DNA from: JACKIP01 sp963710165
Lineage (GTDB): Bacteria; Pseudomonadota; Alphaproteobacteria; Micavibrionales; Micavibrionaceae
Assembly: GCA_963710165.1 (NCBI GenBank)
Contig: CAVPYZ010000004.1
Span: 434,001 to 498,000, forward strand
Length of the DNA stretch: 64,000 nucleotides
Direction: 5' to 3'
Shown here: positions 17,738-25,949 of the stretch, one piece after another
Layout: each line of letters begins with the position of its first letter
Numbering within the stretch: the stretch's first letter is position 1
The notes under the pieces: generated by a model
Told to the model about the DNA's origin: nothing
Databases searched by the model: none
What the model saw: the letters and a program-made list of their open reading frames with translations, nothing else
Position numbers and translations under genes: made by a program

Positions 17738-18397
17738 TTATCGTCTATAGACGACATTTTGATCAAGTTGAATCATAGCTGTTCCCATTGCATCTTCCAT
17801 ATAATCGGGAACTTCCAAGTCAATATTTGAAATATACGTGCGTGCCTTACAATTTTCATAGGAAATGCGCGCGCGACCATCATAATCTATTTTCATTTGT
17901 ATGTTACAAACATGCTTACTTATGACATCAGCGCTCAGCTTAATCTGATCTTCAAATCCTGTTGCATCATACTGAATTGTATTAATGACATTTACGTCCA
18001 TATCGACTTGCTGACCCATAAAATCAATATTCTTAATTTCATAAGAATAATTTGAATTTTTAAACTTATTCTCAACATCCAAAAGATTCTTATATGCATA
18101 CTTATCAAGCTTTGTATTAATGATAGGAAGCTTTTCTAAGCTCTCTGTCATACGAACCTCACGTGATTTTATGATGGCGTCTTCCGTATAGTAAGATACT
18201 ATTTCCTCGGAAATTTCTTTACGTTGCTTGTCTTTCAATTCAACATCATCGGTGTTGATAATTGAACTTTGTAATAGAAATAAATTCTCAAAAACCTGAT
18301 TAACCTCTGCCTCTGTAATATCGCGATCATCCGCCTGCACAGGAAAAGCGATGGCACAAAAGCCAAGAGCCAGTAAAGAATATTTTGCGTTTAACAT
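17738..18397 (-). CDS. Predicted periplasmic protein of unknown function inside the sdh operon
   Basis: I do not recognise this protein of about 219 residues. It begins with a classical signal peptide (hydrophobic LLALGFCAIAF, cleavage after VQA) and then shows alternating helical and beta-like segments with only two Cys residues in the mature part (near HVCNIQMKID and YENCKA). The ATG at 18397 is chosen because a GGGAAG lies ahead of it; an in-frame ATG at 18424 has no visible ribosome-binding site. It sits 40 bases downstream of sdhD and 39 bases upstream of sdhA on the same strand, so it should be co-transcribed with succinate dehydrogenase. Confidence 0.75.
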   Translation of the reverse strand: MLNAKYSLLALGFCAIAFPVQADDRDITEAEVNQVFENLFLLQSSIINTDDVELKDKQRKEISEEIVSYYTEDAIIKSREVRMTESLEKLPIINTKLDKYAYKNLLDVENKFKNSNYSYEIKNIDFMGQQVDMDVNVINTIQYDATGFEDQIKLSADVISKHVCNIQMKIDYDGRARISYENCKARTYISNIDLEVPDYMEDAMGTAMIQLDQNVVYRR

Positions 18398-18437
18398 ATG
18401 TCTGTTCTTCCCAATTTTTTTCATATTATAAAAAACT

Positions 18438-18836
18438 TTAAGTAAATGCGAGTTTTAGGATGGAAAAAATACATCCTACCGCCAAAGCGCCGAATAATAG
18501 TCTTTGCGCCAGAAGCTTTGTAATTTTAAATCCTTCGTGATGAACATAGTCTTCTGTAATAACCTGCGCGCCCAAAACGGCGTGATAGAATGTCGAGATG
18601 ACCAGTAATATCATTAAGATCGCGTTTACCGGTTGTGATATCCAGCCGTCAAGAATGATATAGCTGGAAAAATCATGTGTGCAGATTGACCATATAAACC
18701 ATAGAATTAGTGGTATATTCGCAATGGCGGTAATACGATGGTTGATCCAGTGATGAACACCGCTTTTGGCACTTCCCAAACCGCTCACACGCGCTTCGGC
18801 TGTTTTCATGCCTGACTTTTCCCATTTCATACTCAT
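18438..18836 (-). CDS. sdhD: Succinate dehydrogenase membrane anchor subunit
   Basis: A 132-residue membrane subunit that helps bind haem and ubiquinone. Three transmembrane helices are visible, and the FYHAVLGAQVITEDYVHHEG stretch contains the His and Asp residues expected in the haem/quinone region of SdhD. The N-terminal GLGSAKSGVHHWINHRITA matches the alphaproteobacterial type. The start at 18836 overlaps the sdhC stop as ATGA (18833-18836), showing translational coupling; the longer frame from 18851 would lie inside sdhC. Confidence 0.93.
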   Translation of the reverse strand: MSMKWEKSGMKTAEARVSGLGSAKSGVHHWINHRITAIANIPLILWFIWSICTHDFSSYIILDGWISQPVNAILMILLVISTFYHAVLGAQVITEDYVHHEGFKITKLLAQRLLFGALAVGCIFSILKLAFT

Positions 18837-19216
18837 AAAACCATGATCCATACGGCTAGTGTTAAAATAACAGTCATTGTTAAAACAATGTATCCTGCTG
18901 TGTACGCATTTTTGATTTTGAACATGTTACCGCTATCCCAAATTAAATGGCGAATACCGTTACACATGTGATAAAAAACCGAAGCCGTCCAGCCGAATAG
19001 TAAAAACATTCCAAAGCCCGATGTCATAAACGCCATAAAATAACTGTAAGCGTCTATGCCACTTGCCGCGGCAATCAGCCACCATGAAAATAGCAAAAGA
19101 CCAACAGCATTTCCCGCGCCAGTCACACGATGCAGAATAGACATGACTGATGTCATTTGTGGTTTATAAACCTGCAAATGCGGTGAGAGGGGACGCTTTG
19201 ATGTTTTTGGTGTCAT
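18833..19216 (-). CDS. sdhC: Succinate dehydrogenase cytochrome b556 subunit
   Basis: A 127-residue membrane subunit that carries the b-type haem together with SdhD. The signatures RPLSPHLQVYKPQ, SILHRVTG and HMCNGIRHLIWD are all present, the last containing the axial haem histidine. Three transmembrane helices follow the usual spacing. It is the first gene of the sdh group, so the promoter should lie in 19217-19358, the gap shared with the divergent dnaB; I see no unambiguous promoter there, only an imperfect DnaA-like sequence at 19294-19302. Confidence 0.95.
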   Translation of the reverse strand: MTPKTSKRPLSPHLQVYKPQMTSVMSILHRVTGAGNAVGLLLFSWWLIAAASGIDAYSYFMAFMTSGFGMFLLFGWTASVFYHMCNGIRHLIWDSGNMFKIKNAYTAGYIVLTMTVILTLAVWIMVL

Positions 19217-19358
19217 ACGTAATATTTCTTTTTAATAAGTTTAGGGGGTTTACGCGCGTTTTTCAATAGCCTTGATACAGGTAATTACCCCCACTATCCA
19301 CAGGGGCTATTCATAAAAACAATTTGAAGTGATTTCATAGGGTGATAGTGTCCTGATT

Positions 19359-20825
19359 ATGCTGAAAGCCATAGATAAACCGGATACCCCAGATGATGGC
19401 GGTATCGAGAAAAAAGACCTCCGCCTTTTCCCCCATAATCAGGAGGCAGAGCAAGGGCTTATCGGTGCATTGATGACGGATAATCAGGCGCTGGAAAAGG
19501 TGAATGAGATTTTACGACCGGAGCATTTTTTCTTTCCGGCGCATACGCGTCTTTATACCGCGATCGAGAAATTGATTGATAAGGGGCAAGTTGCGGATGC
19601 CACTACACTTAAAAACTATTTTGAGACAGATGCAGATTTAGAGCCGGTCGGCGGCGCGGAATATCTGTTTTCCTTGGCTGAAAATTACGGCTTTGTGTTT
19701 AATGTCTCGAATTACGCCAAAACGATTTACGATCTGCATATGCGGCGTGAGCTTATTCGTTTGGGGCGCGATGTTGTCGATGAGTTGTTTCAGCACGATT
19801 TGGATAAAACTCCCGATGATTTGATTGAATTACAGAAGCCCGCCTGTTTCATATGGCAGATTCGGGAAGCGGACAAACGGGCTTTGTCACCATTCGCGAC
19901 TCTGTCAATGAAGCGATCCGTATTGCAGAAGAATCATTTCACAGAGACTCGCAAGTTAGCGGTGTGACCACGGGTCTTAAAGATTTAAATGAGATGACAG
20001 GCGGGCTGCAGCCATCTGATTTGCTTATTTTGGCGGCGCGTCCGTCAATGGGTAAAACGTCCTTGGCGATGAATATTGCCTATAACGCCGCCTCTGCCTA
20101 TGCACGTAGCGGCGGGAAAGAGGGGGGACGAACCTGTTTCTTCTCATTGGAGATGTCATCAGATCAACTGGCGGCGCGTTTGCTGGGTGAACGCTCTGGC
20201 ATATCTTCGGCTGAAATTCGTAAAGGCAATGTAAAGAAGAATGAGCTTCAGCAATTTATCGAGGCGTCGCACGAGTTATCCCAAATACCGCTTTATATTG
20301 ATGATACGCCTGCGCTGTCTATCGGAGCCGTGCGTACACGTGCGCGTCGTTTGGTGCGCCAGCACGGGTGTGATTTAATTATTGTTGATTACCTCCAGCT
20401 GTTACGTGGCTCGGGCCGGCACAATCCGGTCAAACCGTGTGCAGGAAGTTTCCGAGATTACGCGTGGCCTGAAGGCCATTGCCAAGGAGCTTAGCGTTCC
20501 TGTACTTGCCCTCTCACAGCTTTCTCGTGCGGTGGAAAACCGTGAAGATAAACGCCCGATGCTCTCTGATCTGCGTGAATCGGGTTCAATTGAGCAAGAC
20601 GCCGATATTGTGATGTTTATTTATCGTGAAGAATATTATCTGGAACGTACCCAACCCGACATTGATAACGCTGAAAAATTCGCTGCATGGCAGGAACGCA
20701 TGGATAAAGTCCTGAATGTTGCCGAAGTCATCATCGCAAAGCAACGTCACGGTCCTGTCGGCACTGTCCGCACACATTTCGAACCTAGACTAACCAGATT
20801 TAGCGATTTGCAGCGGGATTATTAA
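19359..20825 (+). CDS. dnaB: Replicative DNA helicase DnaB, reading frame broken twice
   Basis: Encodes the hexameric helicase that unwinds DNA at the replication fork. The N-terminal domain (PHNQEAEQGLIGALMTDN, 19430 onward), Walker A (AARPSMGKTSLAMN, about 20035), Walker B (LIIVDYLQLLRGSG) and LSQLSRAVENREDKRPMLSDLRESGSIEQDAD are all intact but lie in three overlapping frames. One base appears missing near 19833-19843, where IE should continue as EARLFHMADSG, and one extra base is present near 20421-20427, just before NRVQEVSEITRGLKAIAKE. The two changes cancel, so the total length (488 codons) and final frame are normal. No programmed-slippage heptamer is evident. Sequencing or assembly error is the simplest explanation for an essential gene. 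Confidence 0.88.
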
Positions 20826-20834
20826 AGATAATGT

Positions 20835-20872
20835 GATCCCGAGGAAAGCAACGCGACGAGGGATCTTTATAG
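20835..20872 (+). repeat. Left arm of 38-bp inverted repeat flanking GIY-YIG gene
   Basis: Thirty-eight bases complementary to 21173-21210 with two mismatches. The arm itself starts with GATCCC and contains GGGATC 25 bases later, so it is also a small palindrome. It begins 10 bases after the dnaB stop codon and ends 9 bases before the GIY-YIG ATG. Confidence 0.9.
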
Positions 20873-20881
20873 GTTAGAATA

Positions 20882-21172
20882 ATGAAAGATCATAATTACT
20901 ACGTCTACATGCTTACAAACTGGGACGGAAAAGTTCTATATACAGGTGTGACAAACGACCTCAATCGGCGACTTTCAGAACATAGAGATCGAACAGCAGA
21001 CAGCTTCACCAGAAAATATAATATTAATAAGCTTGTTTATTACGAACATTATCACGATATAATTCAGGCAAAACAAAGAGAAAAACAAATTAAAGGTTGG
21101 CGCCGCGAGAAGAAAAATAACCTCGTTGTGTCTACAAATCCAGAATGGCAAGATTTATCGGAAAATTTCTGA
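20882..21172 (+). CDS. Single-domain GIY-YIG endonuclease-like protein
   Basis: A 96-residue protein that is almost only a GIY-YIG domain. Here the motif reads YYVYMLTN...LYTGVTNDL (GIY replaced by YVY and YIG by YTG, as usual in this small family), followed by the conserved Arg in RRLSEHR, a Tyr in YYEHYHD, the Glu in KQREKQIKGW and the family ending NPEWQDL. Relatives are often annotated as excinuclease-like or UPF0213-related, but a biological role is not established. It is enclosed by near-identical inverted repeats and lies directly before uvrC, whose N-terminus contains a distant GIY-YIG domain; the two are not otherwise similar. Confidence 0.9.
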   Translation: MKDHNYYVYMLTNWDGKVLYTGVTNDLNRRLSEHRDRTADSFTRKYNINKLVYYEHYHDIIQAKQREKQIKGWRREKKNNLVVSTNPEWQDLSENF

Positions 21173-21210
21173 CTATGAAGATCCCTCGTCGCGTTGCTTC
21201 CCTCGGGATC
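21173..21210 (+). repeat. Right arm of 38-bp inverted repeat
   Basis: Complement of 20835-20872 with two mismatches. It starts on the base after the GIY-YIG stop codon and ends eight bases before the uvrC ATG, so it occupies the place where a ribosome-binding site for uvrC would be expected. It contains GATCCC and GGGATC at its ends. Confidence 0.9.
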
Positions 21211-21218
21211 GCAAACGT

Positions 21219-23069
21219 ATGACTCAAACCTCTCTTTCAACCGGTGCGGATATTATTCGGGATTATTGCAAGCGTTTGCCTGCGACGCCCGGGGTGTATC
21301 GTATGTTAAGCGCAGAGGGGGATATTTTGTATGTGGGTAAAGCGCGGGCACTGAAAAAGCGTGTTTTGAATTACACGCAAGTGGCCAAGCTGCCCACACG
21401 ATTGAAACGAATGGTGTCACTAACGCGTAGTATGGAATTTGTACATACGCGCACGGAAGCCGAGGCGCTTTTGCTTGAATCCAACCTGATTAAAAAATTC
21501 AAGCCGCCCTATAATGTGGTGTTTCGGGATGATAAATCTTATCCTTATATTTATCTGGATAGCGATCATGATTACCCGAAAGCGGTTAAATATCGCGGTG
21601 CTAAAGGCAAGGAAGGGAAATATTACGGACCATTCGCCAGTGCGGGGGCTGTCAATAAAACCCTGACTGCGATTCAGAAGGCGTTCCTTATTCGTAATTG
21701 TACCGATCATGTCTTTGCCAACCGAACGCGTCCCTGTCTGCAATATCATATTCAACGTTGTAGCGCGCCTTGTGTCGATTTTGCATCGAAAGAAGAGTAT
21801 GCGGAACAAATTAAGGATGTAACAGATTTTCTATCGGGGAAATCACAAGATATCAAAACCCGCTTTCATAAAGATATGGAGAAGCTGAGCGAAGATCTGG
21901 AATTCGAACGTGCCGCAAAAATACGTAATCGCCTTTACGCGCTATCGGCAGTTACGGCTGAGCAGGACATTAATATCGATAATCTGGCGGATGCGGATGT
22001 AATTGGAATTCATCATGAAGGCGGGCGCGTCTGTGTGCAAATTTTCTTTTTCCGCAGCGGTCAAAATTACGGCAATCGCGTCCTGATTGAAACGGTTAAA
22101 GATGACCAGAGCGTTTCTGAAATTATCTCCAGTTTTCTTGTGCAGTTTTACGAGAATAAATTGGTGCCGCCCGAAATATATGTCTCACATGAACCCGAGG
22201 AACAAACGCTGATTGAGCAAGCGTTTTCCGATACGGTCGGGCGTAAGGTCAGTATTATCAAACCGCAACGCGGGGCGAAATTACGCATGATGGAATTTGT
22301 GCTAAAGAATGCCCGTGAATCGTTGGCGCGTCATGTCTCCGAAACGGCAACGCAAATCAAATTGCTGCGCGCGGTGGCGGAATTATTTAATATGGATGAG
22401 CCGCCAAAGCGCATCGAAGTTTATGATAACTCACATCTCAGCGGAACGGGGATGGTCGGTGCGATGATTGTGGCAGGGGCTGAGGGTTTTCGTAAAACGG
22501 CCTATCGTAAATTCAACATGCGCAGCGCGGATGCATCGGATGATTATGGCATGATGCGCGAAATGCTGGAACGCCGTTTTGCAAGATCGTTGAAAGAAGG
22601 GGAGGGACCGGGAACGGAAAATTGGCCTGATTTACTGTTAATTGATGGGGGTAAAGGGCAACTTTCTGTTGTACAAGATACGTTGCAGGAACTGGGCATT
22701 CTAGATGAACTGGTCGTTGTCGGTATTTCCAAAGGTCCTGATCGTAATGCAGGGCGAGAGCAATTTCATATGAACGGACGCGCGCCATTTATGCTGCCGC
22801 ATTCTGATCCAACGCTGCACTATCTACAACGATTGCGCGACGAATCGCACCGCTTTGTTATCGGCGCACAACGCACTAAACGCAAAATGGCAGTGGGCAG
22901 TTCTCCCTTAGATGAAATCGCAGGGATAGGGCCAAAGAAAAAGAAAGCCTTGTTGCAGTTTTTCGGATCATCCAAAGGCGTTGCAAAGGCAGGTATTCAG
23001 GATTTAATCAAGGTTGAGGGAATTAGCGAGGCAATTGCAAAAACGGTATATAACCATTTTCACAGTTAG
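21219..23069 (+). CDS. uvrC: Excinuclease ABC subunit C
   Basis: Makes the dual incisions in nucleotide excision repair with UvrA and UvrB. From the ATG at 21219 it is 616 residues: N-terminal GIY-YIG nuclease domain (TPGVYRMLSAEGDILYVGKA, about residues 21-40), Cys-rich loop (RPCLQYHIQRCSAPC), UvrB-interacting region (EDLEFERAAKIRNRL), the RNase H-like 5' nuclease domain (EVYDNSHLSGT, DLLLIDGGKGQL) and C-terminal helix-hairpin-helix repeats (PLDEIAGIGPKKKKALL). The frame extends upstream to 21126, but that part lies inside the GIY-YIG gene and the repeat, so 21219 is used. The missing ribosome-binding site is noted under the repeat. Confidence 0.96.
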   Translation: MTQTSLSTGADIIRDYCKRLPATPGVYRMLSAEGDILYVGKARALKKRVLNYTQVAKLPTRLKRMVSLTRSMEFVHTRTEAEALLLESNLIKKFKPPYNVVFRDDKSYPYIYLDSDHDYPKAVKYRGAKGKEGKYYGPFASAGAVNKTLTAIQKAFLIRNCTDHVFANRTRPCLQYHIQRCSAPCVDFASKEEYAEQIKDVTDFLSGKSQDIKTRFHKDMEKLSEDLEFERAAKIRNRLYALSAVTAEQDINIDNLADADVIGIHHEGGRVCVQIFFFRSGQNYGNRVLIETVKDDQSVSEIISSFLVQFYENKLVPPEIYVSHEPEEQTLIEQAFSDTVGRKVSIIKPQRGAKLRMMEFVLKNARESLARHVSETATQIKLLRAVAELFNMDEPPKRIEVYDNSHLSGTGMVGAMIVAGAEGFRKTAYRKFNMRSADASDDYGMMREMLERRFARSLKEGEGPGTENWPDLLLIDGGKGQLSVVQDTLQELGILDELVVVGISKGPDRNAGREQFHMNGRAPFMLPHSDPTLHYLQRLRDESHRFVIGAQRTKRKMAVGSSPLDEIAGIGPKKKKALLQFFGSSKGVAKAGIQDLIKVEGISEAIAKTVYNHFHS

Positions 23070-23075
23070 ACTTGT

Positions 23076-23717
23076 CTAGTCCCACGCCAAATCCCACTCC
23101 AGACCAACACGAATTTCATGGGCGGAGTAATCTATTTCTGTATTCCCCAGATCAAAGTCGGCGCCGTCAAGGTAGCGATATCCCGCTGTCCATGCAAAAT
23201 TATCTTTAACGCGGTATTTCAAACCTGTTCCGACGTTCCATAGGAAATTATAATCAGTATCATCTACATTTTGTGTAAACGCATTGGAGTCGTTAATACT
23301 TCCCGAATGACGGGCAATACCCAAACCAGCCGTAACATAGGGCTGTGTTTTCCAGTTTTTGACGTTAAAATCGTAATATCCGTTCAACAGCAGGGCAGTT
23401 GTATTGAAATCGCCGTCAACATCTGTGGATCCTGTTCCACTTATATCGGCATTTTCTATATCTGCGCTACGATATGATAATTCTGCCTCCATGCGGAAGT
23501 TTTTATTAAACCGTAATCCCAGCGCGCCTGCAAAATTTACCGCGTTATCCGGTTCAAAACTGCCTGTTGCGGGGGTGTCATTATCGGAAAAATCCAGATC
23601 ATTCAGCAATGATAAACCCGCATATCCGGCAAAATAAAGCCGTTTAGTTTGCGCATCGGCGACAGTGGGAAGTGATAAAAGCGCAATGAATAGCGCGGGA
23701 TATAAAATGTTTTTCAT
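23076..23717 (-). CDS. Outer-membrane beta-barrel protein (OmpA/opacity-type fold)
   Basis: A 213-residue protein with a signal peptide (cleavage after ADA) and eight or so amphipathic strands: LYFAGYAGLSLLNDLDF, FRMEAELSYRS, TTALLLNGYYDFN, PYVTAGLGIARHSGS, LWNVGTGLKYRVKDNFAWTAGYRYLDG and HEIRVGLEWDLAWD, ending in an aromatic strand typical of BAM-recognised barrels. This is the pattern of the small OmpA-like/opacity porin barrels. Function could be adhesion, stability or none that can be specified. It converges with uvrC, leaving six bases between stops. Confidence 0.85.
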   Translation of the reverse strand: MKNILYPALFIALLSLPTVADAQTKRLYFAGYAGLSLLNDLDFSDNDTPATGSFEPDNAVNFAGALGLRFNKNFRMEAELSYRSADIENADISGTGSTDVDGDFNTTALLLNGYYDFNVKNWKTQPYVTAGLGIARHSGSINDSNAFTQNVDDTDYNFLWNVGTGLKYRVKDNFAWTAGYRYLDGADFDLGNTEIDYSAHEIRVGLEWDLAWD

Positions 23718-23804
23718 GAAAGACTCACTTCGGAAAAGAAGTTCTGTTAATGTTCAAGAGTAAAACAAAATTGAAATTCTAACAAGCCATAATCAATAAA
23801 TCCG

Positions 23805-24515
23805 ATGACCGATAAAAAAACACCCAATAGCACCCCTGGAAAAAAACCGCGTGTGAAACACAAAAGAACGGCGCGGGATCCGTCCCAATACGTAAAAACA
23901 GCCAAGGGGCGAAAATCATCCTCAACACAATGGTTAAAACGGCAATTAAACGACCCCTATGTCCGCCAAGCAGAGATGGACGGGTATCGATCGCGCGCAG
24001 CGTATAAGCTGATTGAATTAGATGAAAAATTGAACTTCCTTGAAAAAGGACAAGTGATTGTCGATTTGGGCGCGGCACCTGGCGGTTGGTCACAAGTTGC
24101 CGCCAATCGCGGAGCAAAAGTTTTTGCGATAGATATTCTGGAGATGGATGAACTGCCCGATGTGACCTTTGCCCAGATGGACTTTACAGATAATGACGCG
24201 CCGGAGCGACTGCTCGCCATGCTAGACGGCCAGATGGCAGATGCAGTTTTATCCGATATTGCGCCGAACACCATCGGACATAAGCAAACCGATCACTTGC
24301 GGATTATGGCGCTGGCTGAAATGTCATACGATTTTGCAAAAGATGTTTTGAAAACAGGCGGAACATTTATTACCAAAGTCCGCCAAGGCGGCACGCAGGA
24401 CGAATTGCTGAAAGTTCTTCGTAAAGATTTTAAAAGCGTCAAACATATAAAACCACCTGCCAGTCGTAAGGATAGCTCTGAAATGTATGTGGTTGGTATT
24501 GGTTTTAAGGGATAG
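23805..24515 (+). CDS. rlmE: 23S rRNA (uridine-2552-2'-O)-methyltransferase
   Basis: Methylates the 2'-O of U2552 in the A-loop of 23S rRNA using S-adenosylmethionine, a late step in 50S maturation. The 236-residue protein has a basic N-terminal extension of about 45 residues, then the RrmJ/FtsJ fold: Lys in YKLIELDEKL, SAM-binding VIVDLGAAPGGWSQVA, catalytic Asp in VLSDIAPNT, Lys in TFITKVRQGG and Glu in SSEMYVVG, giving the K-D-K-E tetrad. It starts 87 bp from the divergent outer-membrane protein gene and converges with the MscS-type channel. Confidence 0.95.
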   Translation: MTDKKTPNSTPGKKPRVKHKRTARDPSQYVKTAKGRKSSSTQWLKRQLNDPYVRQAEMDGYRSRAAYKLIELDEKLNFLEKGQVIVDLGAAPGGWSQVAANRGAKVFAIDILEMDELPDVTFAQMDFTDNDAPERLLAMLDGQMADAVLSDIAPNTIGHKQTDHLRIMALAEMSYDFAKDVLKTGGTFITKVRQGGTQDELLKVLRKDFKSVKHIKPPASRKDSSEMYVVGIGFKG

Positions 24516-24520
24516 GCATT

Positions 24521-25768
24521 TTATTTTTTGCTTTGCTTATTCTGGGCGCGCAAAATTTCGTTCAAATCTTCCAAGGATTTTATATTCAAATCACGTTGCG
24601 GGAAGGGGATTTCGATATTGTGTTTGGCAAATTTGTCCCATATGGCAAATTGTACTTCGCTACGTGGTTTCCAGCGTCCGGTTGTCACATCATTAACCCA
24701 GTACCAAAGTGTGAACATAACGGCTGAGTCACCAAAATCTTTCAGAAAACAAACGGGCGCAGGGTCTTCACCGCATTCGGGATGTTCGCTTGCCGCTTCC
24801 AAGATTAAGTCGCGCGCTTTGTGAATATCGGATTTATACGAAACGCCGATTTCGATTTCAACGCGTCCTTTTGTATCTGAATATGTCCAGTTAATGACTT
24901 TTGATGTGATGAAATCTTCATTCGGCACCATAATTTCTTTATTATCAAATGTCTCGATCAAGGTGTAACGCATGCTGCTTTTACGCACAAACCCCATAAC
25001 ACCGTCAGGAAGTTCGATCAGGTCATCAATCTCAACTGTTTTTTCGAAGAGCAGAATGACGCCACTGATAAAATTGGACGTAATTTTTTGTAATCCAAAA
25101 CCCAAGCCAATACCCAATGCGCCGCCAAAAACGGTCAAAGCAGTCAAATCTACGCCGAGCAGATTTAGTCCAACCAAGCCAATGACGAAATAGATCAGAA
25201 CGCTGAATATCTTGCCAAGCAAATCCCGATTACTGGAACGCAGGTTTTTAATGCCTTTCAAGTAATTCAGAACAAAAGAGATTAAAAAGCGCGAGCCCCA
25301 GATTAAAAACAGAACCGTAAATAAAGATTTTGAAATCTGTAAAACGTTGATCGTACTCTCGCCAATCTGGAAGGAGAGGGATTCAAGCATTCTTGCCGTT
25401 GGCTCTAACAATTCAACATAATCAAGAATAAAAAGCGGGATCAGCAACAGCAATATCATCCAGATACTTTTACGGCTTTCCGAGAAAAGTTTGAGGCCGG
25501 TAGTACACAGCCAAATAATCGCAAGATTAACACCGATGATGATAACGCTGCTTTCGGGGTAATACTTTTGTGCCACGGCGTAAGACAGCGAAAGAATTAC
25601 CAAACTGATAAGGGGGGCCAAGAAAGCGGTGAAGGACGATTCCTCCGATTGGTGATCTTTTAAAAACAATTTAATAAATAACCACGGCAGGACAAGACCG
25701 GAAATTGTCACCAGAATTTTAAACATAATCTGGAGATTTAAGGGGTCGGATATAATGGATGCAAACAT
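24521..25768 (-). CDS. MscS-family mechanosensitive channel
   Basis: A 415-residue inner-membrane protein with about six transmembrane helices before the MscS core. The pore-lining helix is visible as LTVFGGALGIGLGFGLQKITSNFISGVILLFE, with the Gly/Ala packing pattern of MscS TM3, followed by the beta domain (EIDDLIELPDGVMGFVRKSSMRYTLIETFDNKEIMVPNE) and the cytoplasmic alpha/beta domain. It should release solutes on osmotic downshock. The N-terminal extra helices put it with the longer YbdG/YnaI-like group rather than the minimal MscS. It is a single gene facing rlmE. Confidence 0.93.
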   Translation of the reverse strand: MFASIISDPLNLQIMFKILVTISGLVLPWLFIKLFLKDHQSEESSFTAFLAPLISLVILSLSYAVAQKYYPESSVIIIGVNLAIIWLCTTGLKLFSESRKSIWMILLLLIPLFILDYVELLEPTARMLESLSFQIGESTINVLQISKSLFTVLFLIWGSRFLISFVLNYLKGIKNLRSSNRDLLGKIFSVLIYFVIGLVGLNLLGVDLTALTVFGGALGIGLGFGLQKITSNFISGVILLFEKTVEIDDLIELPDGVMGFVRKSSMRYTLIETFDNKEIMVPNEDFITSKVINWTYSDTKGRVEIEIGVSYKSDIHKARDLILEAASEHPECGEDPAPVCFLKDFGDSAVMFTLWYWVNDVTTGRWKPRSEVQFAIWDKFAKHNIEIPFPQRDLNIKSLEDLNEILRAQNKQSKK

Positions 25769-25949
25769 GATTATTTCTTTAGTTTGTTCAGGGACTTAAC
25801 ATTCCCTTTTTTTGTTTATAGCATGTATTTTGATCGTCTTTCATTTTAAATGAAATGCGCCGTCTGTAATTTTCTTCTGGCAATAGGGGGTAAAACATAT
25901 TACAAGTACGCGTCAAAGCTATAAACCTTAATTTCTGGAGTTTTGACAC

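Larger units (their letters stand above)
20835..21210 (+). mobile_element. Candidate inverted-repeat-bounded GIY-YIG unit
   Basis: A 376-bp unit consists of a 38-bp left arm, one small GIY-YIG nuclease gene, and a 38-bp right arm starting directly after its stop codon. It occupies the whole space between dnaB and uvrC. The arms are GC-rich and palindromic, like REP-type bacterial repeats, while the gene between them is AT-rich. I see no transposase and no obvious target duplication, so mobility is inferred from structure only. A transcript through the unit could fold into a long stem with the gene in the loop. Confidence 0.55.

Noticed and set aside
19294..19302. CTATCCACA before dnaB as a DnaA box
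   Set aside because: Single imperfect copy (8 of 9) with no neighbours; such matches are expected by chance.
20882..21172. GIY-YIG gene as part of uvrC
   Set aside because: It is a separate frame with its own start and stop, separated by the right repeat arm, and has the small family ending rather than UvrC sequence.
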